A stretch of DNA of 6,893 nt from an uncultured Clostridia bacterium (GCA_947625075.1 CANQMY010000058.1:1-6893); one strand, 5' to 3'; positions 1-6,788 are shown, counted from the first letter of the stretch. A program made the numbers and translations. Notes: generated by a model from the letters alone, not told the origin.

Positions 1-1856
1 AATTCTTTATATCTTTTTATTTTCATTGTAGAAGTTTTTTCAAATTCACCTTCTTTTAGTTCTAAATATTTTACTGCCTTATAACTTGTTAATTTTTTAT
101 TTACTTCTTTAATTTTCTCCCAAATAATATCATGAATTTCCTCATCACTCATGTTTTGTTTTATTTTATCTAATTCTTCTATATTAGGTATTACTCTTGC
201 TGTTATAATTAATTCCTTATCATTATTTTTCTTTTTTGAATCTAACTCGTCTGGTGATTTTCCATATACCATTACATCTTTTATTTCTGGTATTTTTTCT
301 AAAAGCATTTCTATTTCTTCAGGATATATATTTTTACCGTTTTGAGTAACAATTACATTTTTGCTTCTTCCTGTTACAAAAACAAATCCATCTTTGTCAA
401 CATATCCAATATCACCTGACTTAAAATATCCGTCTTCTGTCATAACTTCTTTGGTTGCTTCTTCATCTTCATAATATCCAAGCATTAAAGTTGGTGATTT
501 TATAAGAAGTTCACCTTCTCCATTTTCATTTGGATTATCTACTTTTATATCTGCTTGAACTATTGTTTTTCCAGCAGAGCCAACCATTGTATTATATTCA
601 GGTGTAACTGCAGAAATTGGAGCAGTTTCAGTTAATCCATATCCTTGTAAGAATGTTATTCCTATATCTTCAAGCCATTTTCCTACTTTTTTATCAATAG
701 GAGCTGCTGCTGAAACTATAATTCTTAAATTTCCACCCAAATTATCATGTATTTCTTTAAATACTTTTTTCTTAGCATCTATTCCTATAGTTTTAAGACC
801 ATTAGTTACATATATCATTGAATTTACTAATTTCTCTTTATGACCTTTTTTGATACTCTCATTTATCTTCTTATAAATATTTTCGATAAGAAGTGGTACT
901 GCTAAAACTGCTGTTGGCTTTGCTTCTTGAAGATTTGGTACAATATATCTTAATCCTTCACATATTGCAACACTACTACCAGTTGCCATAGGAAGTAAAA
1001 ATCCTATTGTTGATTCATAAGTATGATGTAATGGAAGCACTGAGAACAACATATCATTTGGATATAGTTTTACATATGCATTAACTGCATTTATATTTTC
1101 TGCTAAGTTTCTATTACATATCATAACACCTTTTGAGGTAGATGTAGTTCCTGACGTAAATATTAATAATTTAAATTCTTCAGGATCAATTTCTATTTTT
1201 TCAAAACTCTTATCTCCAGATTTTATAATCTTTTTTCCTTGTTCAATTAAATAATCAATTCCAACATCTTTTCCTTCTAATGGTTTATTAGATTTCATTT
1301 CAATAAAATATTCAACATCAGTAAGATTAGATCTTATTTTCTTTATATCATCTGATTTTAATTTTGAATAAATTACAGTAGTTGCTTTACTTCTCTTTAC
1401 TAAATTTTCTATTTCATTAGTTGGAAGTTCTTTATCAATAGGAACTGCTATACCAACACCACAAAGCATTGCCATATATGAAACATACCAATGATATTGT
1501 GTTTCTGATATAATTACTATTCTTTTATCTTTTTGATTTAATAATTTTATTAAAGCTGTTCCTAAAGCTTCAACATCATTTTTAAATTCTGAATATGTAA
1601 ATATTTTATATGGACTTTTATGATCCGGTTTTTCTAATATACAATCTTCATCTGGAAATTCATTAACTGTTTTATAAAAAAATTCCTTTACAGTTTTATA
1701 GTGAGTGGTCTCATATGGTTCTGTTCTTTTCTTTTTTAAATTTTCTTTCTGTAATTTTTCATAATCTATTTTTTCTTTGTCTAAATTTTCTACTGTATCC
1801 ATTTTTATTTTTCCAAATTTAAGTTTGAATTTTGGTAGTTTAAAATTTCTATTCAT
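1..1856 (-). CDS. AMP-binding long-chain acyl-CoA (or acyl-ACP) ligase, 3' end cut by window edge
   Basis: Adenylate-forming enzyme that activates a carboxylic acid, probably a fatty acid, with ATP to an acyl-AMP and then transfers it to CoA or acyl carrier protein. I translated the minus strand: 618 codons are open with no stop, and the frame leaves the window at base 1. The core motifs appear in order: phosphate loop TSGTTSTSKGV (residues 234-244), PLHHTYE (275-281), GYGLTET (405-411), SGDIG (480-484), GRSKNVIVTQNGKNIYPEEI (496-515), and the C-terminal TMKIKRY, in which Lys612 matches the catalytic lysine of the A10 motif. Since A10 lies near the end of these enzymes, probably only a few residues are missing. 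The N-terminus is lysine-rich (KLPKFKLKFGKIK), and Met19 (1800-1802) is an alternative start. The gene follows a TetR regulator by 42 bases. Family assignment is firm; chain length and acceptor are not shown by the sequence. Confidence 0.93.
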   Translation of the reverse strand, partial: MNRNFKLPKFKLKFGKIKMDTVENLDKEKIDYEKLQKENLKKKRTEPYETTHYKTVKEFFYKTVNEFPDEDCILEKPDHKSPYKIFTYSEFKNDVEALGTALIKLLNQKDKRIVIISETQYHWYVSYMAMLCGVGIAVPIDKELPTNEIENLVKRSKATTVIYSKLKSDDIKKIRSNLTDVEYFIEMKSNKPLEGKDVGIDYLIEQGKKIIKSGDKSFEKIEIDPEEFKLLIFTSGTTSTSKGVMICNRNLAENINAVNAYVKLYPNDMLFSVLPLHHTYESTIGFLLPMATGSSVAICEGLRYIVPNLQEAKPTAVLAVPLLIENIYKKINESIKKGHKEKLVNSMIYVTNGLKTIGIDAKKKVFKEIHDNLGGNLRIIVSAAAPIDKKVGKWLEDIGITFLQGYGLTETAPISAVTPEYNTMVGSAGKTIVQADIKVDNPNENGEGELLIKSPTLMLGYYEDEEATKEVMTEDGYFKSGDIGYVDKDGFVFVTGRSKNVIVTQNGKNIYPEEIEMLLEKIPEIKDVMVYGKSPDELDSKKKNNDKELIITARVIPNIEELDKIKQNMSDEEIHDIIWEKIKEVNKKLTSYKAVKYLELKEGEFEKTSTMKIKRYKE

Positions 1857-1863
1857 AATATTT

Positions 1864-1893
1864 TTATGTATATTTAATACACATATCTCCTTT
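1864..1893 (-). promoter_or_regulatory. Strong ribosome binding site followed by a six-codon mini-ORF ahead of the ligase
   Basis: The gap between the TetR stop and the ligase ATG holds a strong Shine-Dalgarno sequence AAAGGAG (1887-1893), but it lies 30 bases from the ATG at 1856, too far for ordinary initiation. Two bases after it is an ATG (1882-1884) that opens a six-codon reading frame, MCIKYT, ending in TAA at 1864-1866, eight bases before the ligase ATG. That spacing is itself shorter than usual. The mini-ORF could couple translation to the ligase, or the true ligase start could be a non-standard codon in frame after the Shine-Dalgarno. Motif positions are seen directly; function is inferred. 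Confidence 0.4.
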
Positions 1894-1898
1894 CTATC

Positions 1899-2460
1899 TT
1901 ATTTTTTTAAAGATTGAATAAAATTTTTGTCTATTTCTTTATATACTTTTTCAATTACCATTTCTTTTGTTTTTTTATAATAAAGATTAGAGCATGCTAT
2001 CCCATATATTTCTGTTGCTAAAATTTCTGTATCTAATTTTTTTAATTCTCCGCTTATCCATACCTTCTTGTAATATATCTTTTATTATATTTAAATATTC
2101 ATTTATATATTTTTGACAATTTTTACTTCTTGTACTATTGCCCCAACATTCACTAAATACTATTGCCATAAAATTTTCATATTTTGATATAATTTTTATT
2201 TGAATAAGAATTATTGCTTTTAATTTATCTATATATTTTTCTTGAGCTTGTGTTTTTATACTTATACTATTTTTTAAAAGTTTCATTCCTTCTTCAATTA
2301 AAAAATTAAATATTTCTTCTTTACTAGAAAAATGATAATACAATGTACCTTTTGCAACTCCAACTGCTGAAGTTATCTCTTCTATACTAGTTCCATCATA
2401 TCCTTTTTCTGCAAATAATCTCATAGATGTTTCAAATATTTTTCTTTTCGTTCTATTCAT
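1899..2460 (-). pseudogene. TetR-family transcriptional regulator, broken by a one-base frameshift
   Basis: TetR-type DNA-binding repressor. The N-terminal helix-turn-helix is intact: FAEKGYDGTSIEEITSAVGV (16-35) followed by AKGTLYYHFSSKEEIF (36-51), the classic recognition helix and YYHF turn. A ligand-binding helical domain follows. The starting frame runs 157 codons and ends at 1987 in an arginine-rich tail (RRIKKIRYRNFSNRN) unlike the family. Dropping one base near 2050-2053, after Lys136, gives GELKKLDTEILATEIYGIAC and continues to a stop at 1899-1901, for 186 residues, the normal size for TetR regulators. The start at 2460 has ribosome binding site AGAGGAAG close upstream, and only 20 bases separate it from the MreB-family stop. 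Placed directly before an acyl-CoA ligase gene, it may sense fatty acids or acyl-CoA as FadR of Bacillus does; this is inference. The truncated 157-residue form would keep the DNA-binding domain but lose the last helices, which usually form the dimer interface. Confidence 0.85.
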
Positions 2461-2480
2461 GTTCTTCCTCTTTCATAAAT

Positions 2481-3479
2481 TTATTTATTCAAAGATTTTG
2501 TATCTAATGCATCTAGGTTATCTAAAGCTTTTCCTGTGCCTATAGCTACGCATGAAATTGCATCTTGTGCTATCATTACACTTATTCCTATACTTTCTTC
2601 AATTAATTTATCAATTCCATAAAGTAAACTTCCTCCACCTGTCATATATATTCCCTTTTCACTTATATCTTCTATAAGTTCTGGTGGTGCTTTCTCTATA
2701 GTTGATTTAACTGCATCTACTATTTTAATTGCATCTGGTAATAAAATTTTAAGCATTTCTTGATCATTTAACTCAATTTCTATTGGAAGTCCAGAATCTA
2801 AATTTCTCCCTCTAACATTTATCTTTTTTTCTTCTTCTCTTGGATAAACACAACCTATTGCAACCTTTATTTCTTCAGCAGTTTTTTCTCCTATTAAAGT
2901 TTTATATTTCTTTTTTACATATTTAATTATTGCGTCATCAAATTTATTTCCAGCAATTTTTATTGATGTGCTTACAACCGATCCTCCAATTGAAATAACA
3001 GCAATATCAGTAGTTCCTCCACCTATATCTATTACTAAATTTCCTGATGGCTTAGATATATCTATTCCTGCTCCTATAGCAGCTGCTACTGGTTCTTCTA
3101 TTAAATAAACTTTTTTTGCTCCTGCTGAATTTGCCGCATCAATAACTGCTCTTTTCTCAACTTCAGTTATTAATGAAGGTATACATATCATTAATCTTGG
3201 TGGTAAAAATTTATTTCCTAATATTTTTTTTATAAAATACTTTAACATTTTTGAAGTTATTGTTAAATTAGAAATCACTCCATCTTTCAGCGGTCTTATA
3301 ACTTCAATATTACTAGGATTTCTACCTAACATTTTATCAGCATCTTTTCCATAAGCAATTATACTATTTGAAGTTTTATCTATTGAAACTACAGTTGGCT
3401 CTCTTAAAACTATTCCTTTTCCTTTACTATATGCTATTATTGATGCAGTTCCTAAATCAATTCCTATATCTTCACTCAT
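2481..3479 (-). CDS. mreB: MreB/Mbl-family rod-shape-determining actin homologue
   Basis: Bacterial actin that forms membrane-associated filaments and guides the peptidoglycan elongation machinery along the side wall. At 332 residues it has the usual full length. The actin-fold ATP-binding signatures are all present: phosphate 1 DIGIDLGTAS (4-13), IEEPVAAAIGAG (127-138) with the catalytic acidic region, phosphate 2 DIGGGTTDIAVIS (151-163), and the adenosine loop MTGGGSLLYGID (279-290). RGRNLDSGLP (223-232) and the closing VAIGTGKALDNLD are also typical. The start at 3479 has AAAGGAT at a suitable distance and a near-consensus promoter just upstream. No mreC or mreD follows; the next genes are a TetR regulator and an acyl-CoA ligase. 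Firmicutes often carry mreB paralogues (mbl, mreBH) outside the mreBCD cluster, so this copy may be the Mbl-type paralogue. The family is certain; which paralogue is not. Confidence 0.96.
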   Translation of the reverse strand: MSEDIGIDLGTASIIAYSKGKGIVLREPTVVSIDKTSNSIIAYGKDADKMLGRNPSNIEVIRPLKDGVISNLTITSKMLKYFIKKILGNKFLPPRLMICIPSLITEVEKRAVIDAANSAGAKKVYLIEEPVAAAIGAGIDISKPSGNLVIDIGGGTTDIAVISIGGSVVSTSIKIAGNKFDDAIIKYVKKKYKTLIGEKTAEEIKVAIGCVYPREEEKKINVRGRNLDSGLPIEIELNDQEMLKILLPDAIKIVDAVKSTIEKAPPELIEDISEKGIYMTGGGSLLYGIDKLIEESIGISVMIAQDAISCVAIGTGKALDNLDALDTKSLNK

Positions 3480-3506
3480 ATAAAAATCCTTTCTAAAATT
3501 AGCTGT

Positions 3507-3535
3507 ATTATACTATATTTGCTTTATTTGTTCAA
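3507..3535 (-). promoter_or_regulatory. Sigma-A-type promoter of the mreB-tetR-ligase unit
   Basis: On the minus strand the -35 box TTGAAC (3530-3535) and a perfect -10 box TATAAT (3507-3512) are separated by exactly 17 bases. Transcription would begin near 3500, giving a leader of about 20 bases that contains the AAAGGAT ribosome binding site for the gene starting at 3479. The -35 box forms part of one arm of an inverted repeat. Confidence 0.75.
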
Positions 3536-3558
3536 TAATCACTATAATATTTGAACAA
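3528..3558. repeat. 8-bp perfect inverted repeat over the mreB -35 box (possible operator)
   Basis: TTGTTCAA (3528-3535) and TTGAACAA (3551-3558) are exact reverse complements separated by 15 bases. The promoter-proximal arm covers the -35 box TTGAAC. No U-run follows on the minus strand, so it does not look like a terminator for dapF. The half-site spacing, about two helical turns centre to centre, could suit a dimeric repressor. In such AT-rich DNA chance occurrence is also possible. Confidence 0.35.
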
Positions 3559-3638
3559 TTAGACGGTTACTTTTTTATTTTTGCCTTTAAAAATAATTTC
3601 TATTCTATATAATTTTCTATTATGAGTTAAATAATTTA
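3536..3638. other. AT-rich gap between dapF and the mreB promoter
   Basis: This stretch after the dapF stop contains no open reading frame of note and no GC-rich hairpin with a U-run on the minus strand. Some read-through from glyS-dapF into mreB is therefore possible. The distal arm of the inverted repeat (3551-3558) lies here. Confidence 0.4.
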
Positions 3639-4496
3639 TTATTTTATATCAATCTCTCCCGTAAAAACTGTTGTTGCTGGTCCAGTCATATAAATATGAT
3701 TATCGTCTTTGTTCCAATTTATTTCTAGTTCTCCTCCTAACAAATGAACATTTACTTTTCTTTCTGTATATCCATTTAAATAACATGCTACAACTGATGC
3801 ACAAGCACCTGTTCCACAAGCTAATGTTTCTCCTGTTCCTCTTTCCCATACTCTCATATTTATGTTTTGTTTATCTACTATCTCTATAAATTCTGTATTT
3901 ATCTTTTTAGGGAAATGTTCATCTGTTTCTATTTTTGGACCATAGTTTTCTATTTTAAAATTTTTTACATCTTTAATAAATGCTACAGCATGAGGATTTC
4001 CCATAGATACACAAGTTAAAGTAAAAGTATAATCTTCTACTTTTACTTTAACATTATTAAAATCGATTTTTTCTTTTGATTTTATATTAATTTCATCTTT
4101 AATTGGAATTTTTTTAGCATCTAATATAGGACATCCCATATCCACTGTTACATTATTAACAATATCATTTTTTATATTTAATTTTAATTTTTTTATTCCT
4201 GCCAAAGTTTCTATAGATAAATCTGTTTTTGTGCTCAATTTATTATCATAAATGAATTTTCCAACACATCTTATTCCATTTCCACACATTTCCGCTTCAC
4301 TACCGTCACTATTAAACATCTGCATTTTAAAATCTGCTATATTACTTTTACAAATTAATATTAACCCATCAGATCCTATTCCAAAATGTCTATCACTTAC
4401 TTTTTTTGCAATTTCAGATTTATTTTCTAAATCACTTTTAGTACAATCTACATAAATATAGTCATTGCCTATGCCTTCCATTTTTGTAAATTTCAT
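3639..4496 (-). CDS. dapF: Diaminopimelate epimerase
   Basis: PLP-independent epimerase that converts LL-diaminopimelate to meso-diaminopimelate in the cytoplasm, the last step before lysine decarboxylation and the source of the cross-linking residue in many peptidoglycans. The 285 residues match the family length. The two active-site cysteines are in their normal settings: Cys71 in EAEMCGNGIRCVGK (67-80) and Cys227 in ERGTGETLACGTGACASVVA (218-237). The N-terminal GIGNDYIYVD (8-17), NSDGSE (62-67) and MGNPHAV (165-171) are also typical substrate-binding segments. The two halves form the expected pseudo-symmetric fold. The start at 4496 is supported by AGAGGTG (4501-4507), which overlaps the upstream glyS TAG stop (4506-4508), so the two genes are almost certainly co-transcribed and probably translationally coupled. 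Nothing suggests loss of function. Confidence 0.97.
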   Translation of the reverse strand: MKFTKMEGIGNDYIYVDCTKSDLENKSEIAKKVSDRHFGIGSDGLILICKSNIADFKMQMFNSDGSEAEMCGNGIRCVGKFIYDNKLSTKTDLSIETLAGIKKLKLNIKNDIVNNVTVDMGCPILDAKKIPIKDEINIKSKEKIDFNNVKVKVEDYTFTLTCVSMGNPHAVAFIKDVKNFKIENYGPKIETDEHFPKKINTEFIEIVDKQNINMRVWERGTGETLACGTGACASVVACYLNGYTERKVNVHLLGGELEINWNKDDNHIYMTGPATTVFTGEIDIK

Positions 4497-4505
4497 AAAA
4501 CACCT

Positions 4506-5888
4506 CTAAAATTTTATTTTATTATAAATATATTCTTCTAATTCATTTATATTTATACGTATTTGTTCCATTGTATCTCTATCTCTTATAGTTACTTTAT
4601 TATCTTCTAATGTATCAAAATCTATAGTTATACAATATGGTGTTCCTATTTCATCTTCTCTTCTATATCTTTTTCCAATAGAACCTGCTTCATCATAATC
4701 ACACATAAATTTTTTAGATAACATATCATATATTTCTTCTGCTTTTTCACTTAATTTTTTAGATAAAGGTAAAATTGCAACTTTATATGGTGCTAAAGCT
4801 GGATGTAAATGAAGTACTACTCTACTATCTCCTTCTCCTAAATCTTCTTCTTCATAGCTATTACACAAAAATGCTAAAGTTACTCTATCTGCTCCTAATG
4901 ATGGCTCTATTACATAAGGAATATATCTTTCATTTGTTTCTGGATCTAAATATGATAAATCTTCTTTTGAATGTTCTGCATGTTTACTTAAATCATAATC
5001 AGTTCTATCTGCAATACCCCATAATTCTCCCCATCCAAATGGAAATGCAAATTCTATATCTGTAGTTGCTTTACTATAAAATACTAATTCTTCTTTTGAG
5101 TGATCTCTTAATCTAATATTTTCTTCTTTCATTCCTAAATCTAAAAGCCAATTTTTACAAAACTCTTTCCAATATTTAAAGTATTCTAAATCTGTTCCTG
5201 GTTTGCAGAAAAATTCTAATTCCATTTGTTCAAATTCTCTTGTTCTAAATGTGAAATTACCAGGAGTTATTTCATTTCTAAAAGCTTTACCAATTTGAGC
5301 TATGCCCATTGGCATCTTTTTTCTAGTTGTTCTTAATACATTCTTAAAATCAACAAATATACCCTGTGCTGTTTCTGGTCTTAAATATACTTCTGAAGTA
5401 GAATCTTCTGTAACACCTTGAAAAGTTTTAAACATTAAATTAAACTTTCTTATTGATGTAAAATTAACTTTTCCACAGTTAGGACATGGTATTTTATTTT
5501 CATTAATATAATTAACTAATTCTTCATCACTCCAACCATCTGCAACTATATCCTCTTTATTTTCATGTGCCCACTCTTCTATTAATTTATCTGCTCTATG
5601 TCTTGTTTTACATTCTTTGCAATCTATAAGTGGATCAGAAAATCCTGATAAATGACCTGATGCTACCCAAGTTTCTGGATTCATAAGTATTGCACTATCT
5701 AAACCTACTATGTTTTTTTGTTCTTGAATAAATTTCTTTCTCCAAAGTGCTTTTACATTATTTTTTAATTCAACACCTAATGGGCCATAATCCCATGTAT
5801 TTGCTAAACCTCCATATATTTCTGAACCTGGATAAATATATCCTCTATTTTTGCACAAATTTACTATAGTATCCATATCTTTTATCAT
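4506..5888 (-). CDS. glyS: Glycyl-tRNA synthetase, single-chain (alpha2) type
   Basis: Class II aminoacyl-tRNA synthetase that attaches glycine to tRNA-Gly in the cytoplasm. The 460 residues match the homodimeric, eukaryote/archaea-like bacterial type rather than the separate GlyQ/GlyS subunits. Visible elements: N-terminal catalytic start YIYPGSEIYGGLANTWDYGP (17-36); a probable zinc site with Cys90/Cys93 and Cys135/Cys138 (DCKEC and PCPNC); class II motif 2 AFRNEITPGNFTFRTREFEQ (202-221); the glycine-site region ELWGIADRTDYDL (288-300); motif 3 PSLGADRVTLAFL (329-341) with Arg335; and a C-terminal anticodon-binding domain from about 365 (APYKVAILPLSKK) to the end. The start at 5888 has GGAGGA (5897-5902) eight bases away. 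It lies 47 bases after the DUF1294 stop and 9 bases before dapF. The short leader leaves no room for a glycine T-box directly upstream of this gene. Confidence 0.98.
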   Translation of the reverse strand: MIKDMDTIVNLCKNRGYIYPGSEIYGGLANTWDYGPLGVELKNNVKALWRKKFIQEQKNIVGLDSAILMNPETWVASGHLSGFSDPLIDCKECKTRHRADKLIEEWAHENKEDIVADGWSDEELVNYINENKIPCPNCGKVNFTSIRKFNLMFKTFQGVTEDSTSEVYLRPETAQGIFVDFKNVLRTTRKKMPMGIAQIGKAFRNEITPGNFTFRTREFEQMELEFFCKPGTDLEYFKYWKEFCKNWLLDLGMKEENIRLRDHSKEELVFYSKATTDIEFAFPFGWGELWGIADRTDYDLSKHAEHSKEDLSYLDPETNERYIPYVIEPSLGADRVTLAFLCNSYEEEDLGEGDSRVVLHLHPALAPYKVAILPLSKKLSEKAEEIYDMLSKKFMCDYDEAGSIGKRYRREDEIGTPYCITIDFDTLEDNKVTIRDRDTMEQIRININELEEYIYNKIKF

Positions 5889-5935
5889 AATGATTTTCCT
5901 CCATTTATATTATCTGACTAATTTTTTTGAATTTT

Positions 5936-6242
5936 CTATATAATTCCTTTAATCATTAAATATGCAAGTCCTATTAATTCTAAAACTGTAATTAATGGAA
6001 ATCCATATTTAAAATACCATTTTTTTGTTTTATGCCTAAATATATACATTCCTGCAATTCCACCAATTCCGCCACCGCAAAAAAACAAGCAAAAATAAGA
6101 ATCCCTCACTTACTCTCCATTGCCCTATTTTTGCCTCATGTTTATCATACCACATAATTAAAAAAGCAAATACATTTACAAATAAAAAATATATCAATAT
6201 ATTTTTTATCGTAAAGATTTGTGATAGTATTTCTTTTTCCAT
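5936..6242 (-). pseudogene. DUF1294 small membrane protein, broken by a one-base frameshift in a homopolymer
   Basis: Small integral membrane protein of unknown function, DUF1294 family. The starting frame reads 68 codons and ends at 6036 in an atypical tail (LRWRNWWNCRNVYI). Removing one base from the run of seven A (plus strand 6079-6085) restores CGGGIGGIAGMYIFRHKTKK, the conserved glycine-rich turn and FRHKT motif of the family. It then continues to a TAG stop at 5936-5938, for 101 residues, near the normal family length. Three hydrophobic segments are visible: roughly residues 14-31, 46-66 (with the glycine-rich stretch) and 77-99. The conserved YDK and WRVSEG segments lie between the first two. 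Ribosome binding site AAAGG lies upstream of the start at 6242. It is the first gene after a strong promoter and precedes glyS and dapF. Unless slippage restores the frame, the product lacks its last third. Confidence 0.85.
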
Positions 6243-6281
6243 TAATTTTACCTTTCTAAAGAACTTTTTATAATTTATAAT

Positions 6282-6310
6282 ATTATATCCTTTTTAATGG
6301 CTTTTTGCAA
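6282..6310 (-). promoter_or_regulatory. Sigma-A-type promoter of the DUF1294-glyS-dapF unit
   Basis: The minus strand carries -35 TTGCAA (6305-6310) and a perfect -10 TATAAT (6282-6287) with a 17-base spacer. Transcription would start near 6275, giving a leader of about 33 bases before the ATG at 6242. This leader is too short for a T-box or glycine riboswitch, so no RNA-based control of glyS is visible. Confidence 0.7.
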
Positions 6311-6339
6311 TAGAACTTAAATAATAAGCTATTTTATAT

Positions 6340-6729
6340 TTATAAAATATATTTTGATATTAATGAACTTATAGTCCTTATATCAACATTAGATCTAAAA
6401 TCAAATTGCAACATTGCTCCATTACTAAATGCAATTATTAATTCACTATCTATATCTAATAATCCTGCTGTTTCAATTCCATAATATTGAATTTTAGAAT
6501 ATGGATATGAAAAATATGCAATCTTTTTTCCAGTTACTCCTTTTACATTTGATACAAATATTCTATTAGTTGTAAAAATAACTTGATCTCTTAGTGTTTG
6601 AAAAGCATATATCATCCTTTCTCCTTCTATCATTAAATTACTTATTTCTGGGCGTACTTCCTTTAAATCAATTGCTCTTAAATTCATTAAATTTGAATCC
6701 ATATTAATTCCACTTGAAATAGTTGGCAT
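6340..6729 (-). CDS. Bacterial PH-domain protein (bPH_1 type)
   Basis: A 129-residue soluble protein consisting almost entirely of one bacterial pleckstrin-homology-like domain. Family features run from about residue 30 to the end: IEGERMIYAFQTLRDQVIFT (34-53), the NRIFVS strand (55-60), GVTGKKIAYFSYPYSKI (64-80), ETAGLLDIDSEL (86-97), and a closing helix VDIRTISSLISKYIL (115-129). There is no signal peptide or membrane segment. The biochemical role of this family is not established; PH-like folds commonly bind proteins or lipids. The start at 6729 is well supported by AGGAGG (6739-6744) nine bases upstream and by a promoter just beyond. It is followed by a 97-base gap containing the promoter of the next unit, so it is probably transcribed on its own or with read-through. 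The family call is strong; no specific function can be claimed. Confidence 0.9.
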   Translation of the reverse strand: MPTISSGINMDSNLMNLRAIDLKEVRPEISNLMIEGERMIYAFQTLRDQVIFTTNRIFVSNVKGVTGKKIAYFSYPYSKIQYYGIETAGLLDIDSELIIAFSNGAMLQFDFRSNVDIRTISSLISKYIL

Positions 6730-6760
6730 ATATATATTCCTCCTTATTTTATTTTAAATA

Positions 6761-6788
6761 ATAATAACATATTTTTTTTATTAATCAA
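6761..6788 (-). promoter_or_regulatory. Probable promoter of the PH-domain gene
   Basis: On the minus strand -35 TTGATT (6783-6788) and -10 TATTAT (6761-6766) are separated by 16 bases, eight of which form an uninterrupted A-run (6772-6779). Transcription would start near 6754, leaving about 24 bases that contain the AGGAGG site. The match is weaker than the other two promoters, and the AT-rich setting offers alternatives. Confidence 0.5.

Noticed and set aside
151..345. Plus-strand open frame of 64 codons
   Set aside because: It lies opposite the acyl ligase, whose minus-strand frame carries all catalytic motifs; its composition (Phe, Ser, Ile) is what an antisense reading of AT-rich coding DNA gives.
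3560..3638. Possible terminator after dapF
   Set aside because: The stretch has A/T runs but no stable GC-containing stem followed by a U-run on the minus strand.
3671..3889. Plus-strand open frame of 72 codons
   Set aside because: Antisense shadow of dapF covering its second active-site cysteine region; Leu/Phe-rich and without a ribosome binding site or family features.
4252..4455. Plus-strand open frame of 67 codons
   Set aside because: Antisense shadow of the N-terminal half of dapF, with no recognisable domain.
4775..5065. Plus-strand open frame of 96 codons, Leu-rich and membrane-like
   Set aside because: Antisense shadow of the glyS catalytic and anticodon-domain region; the hydrophobicity arises from reading Lys/Glu-rich codons on the opposite strand.
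6243..6339. Possible terminator after the PH-domain gene
   Set aside because: Only a weak A/T pairing (TAAATA with TTATTTA) is present; there is no convincing hairpin with a U-tract.
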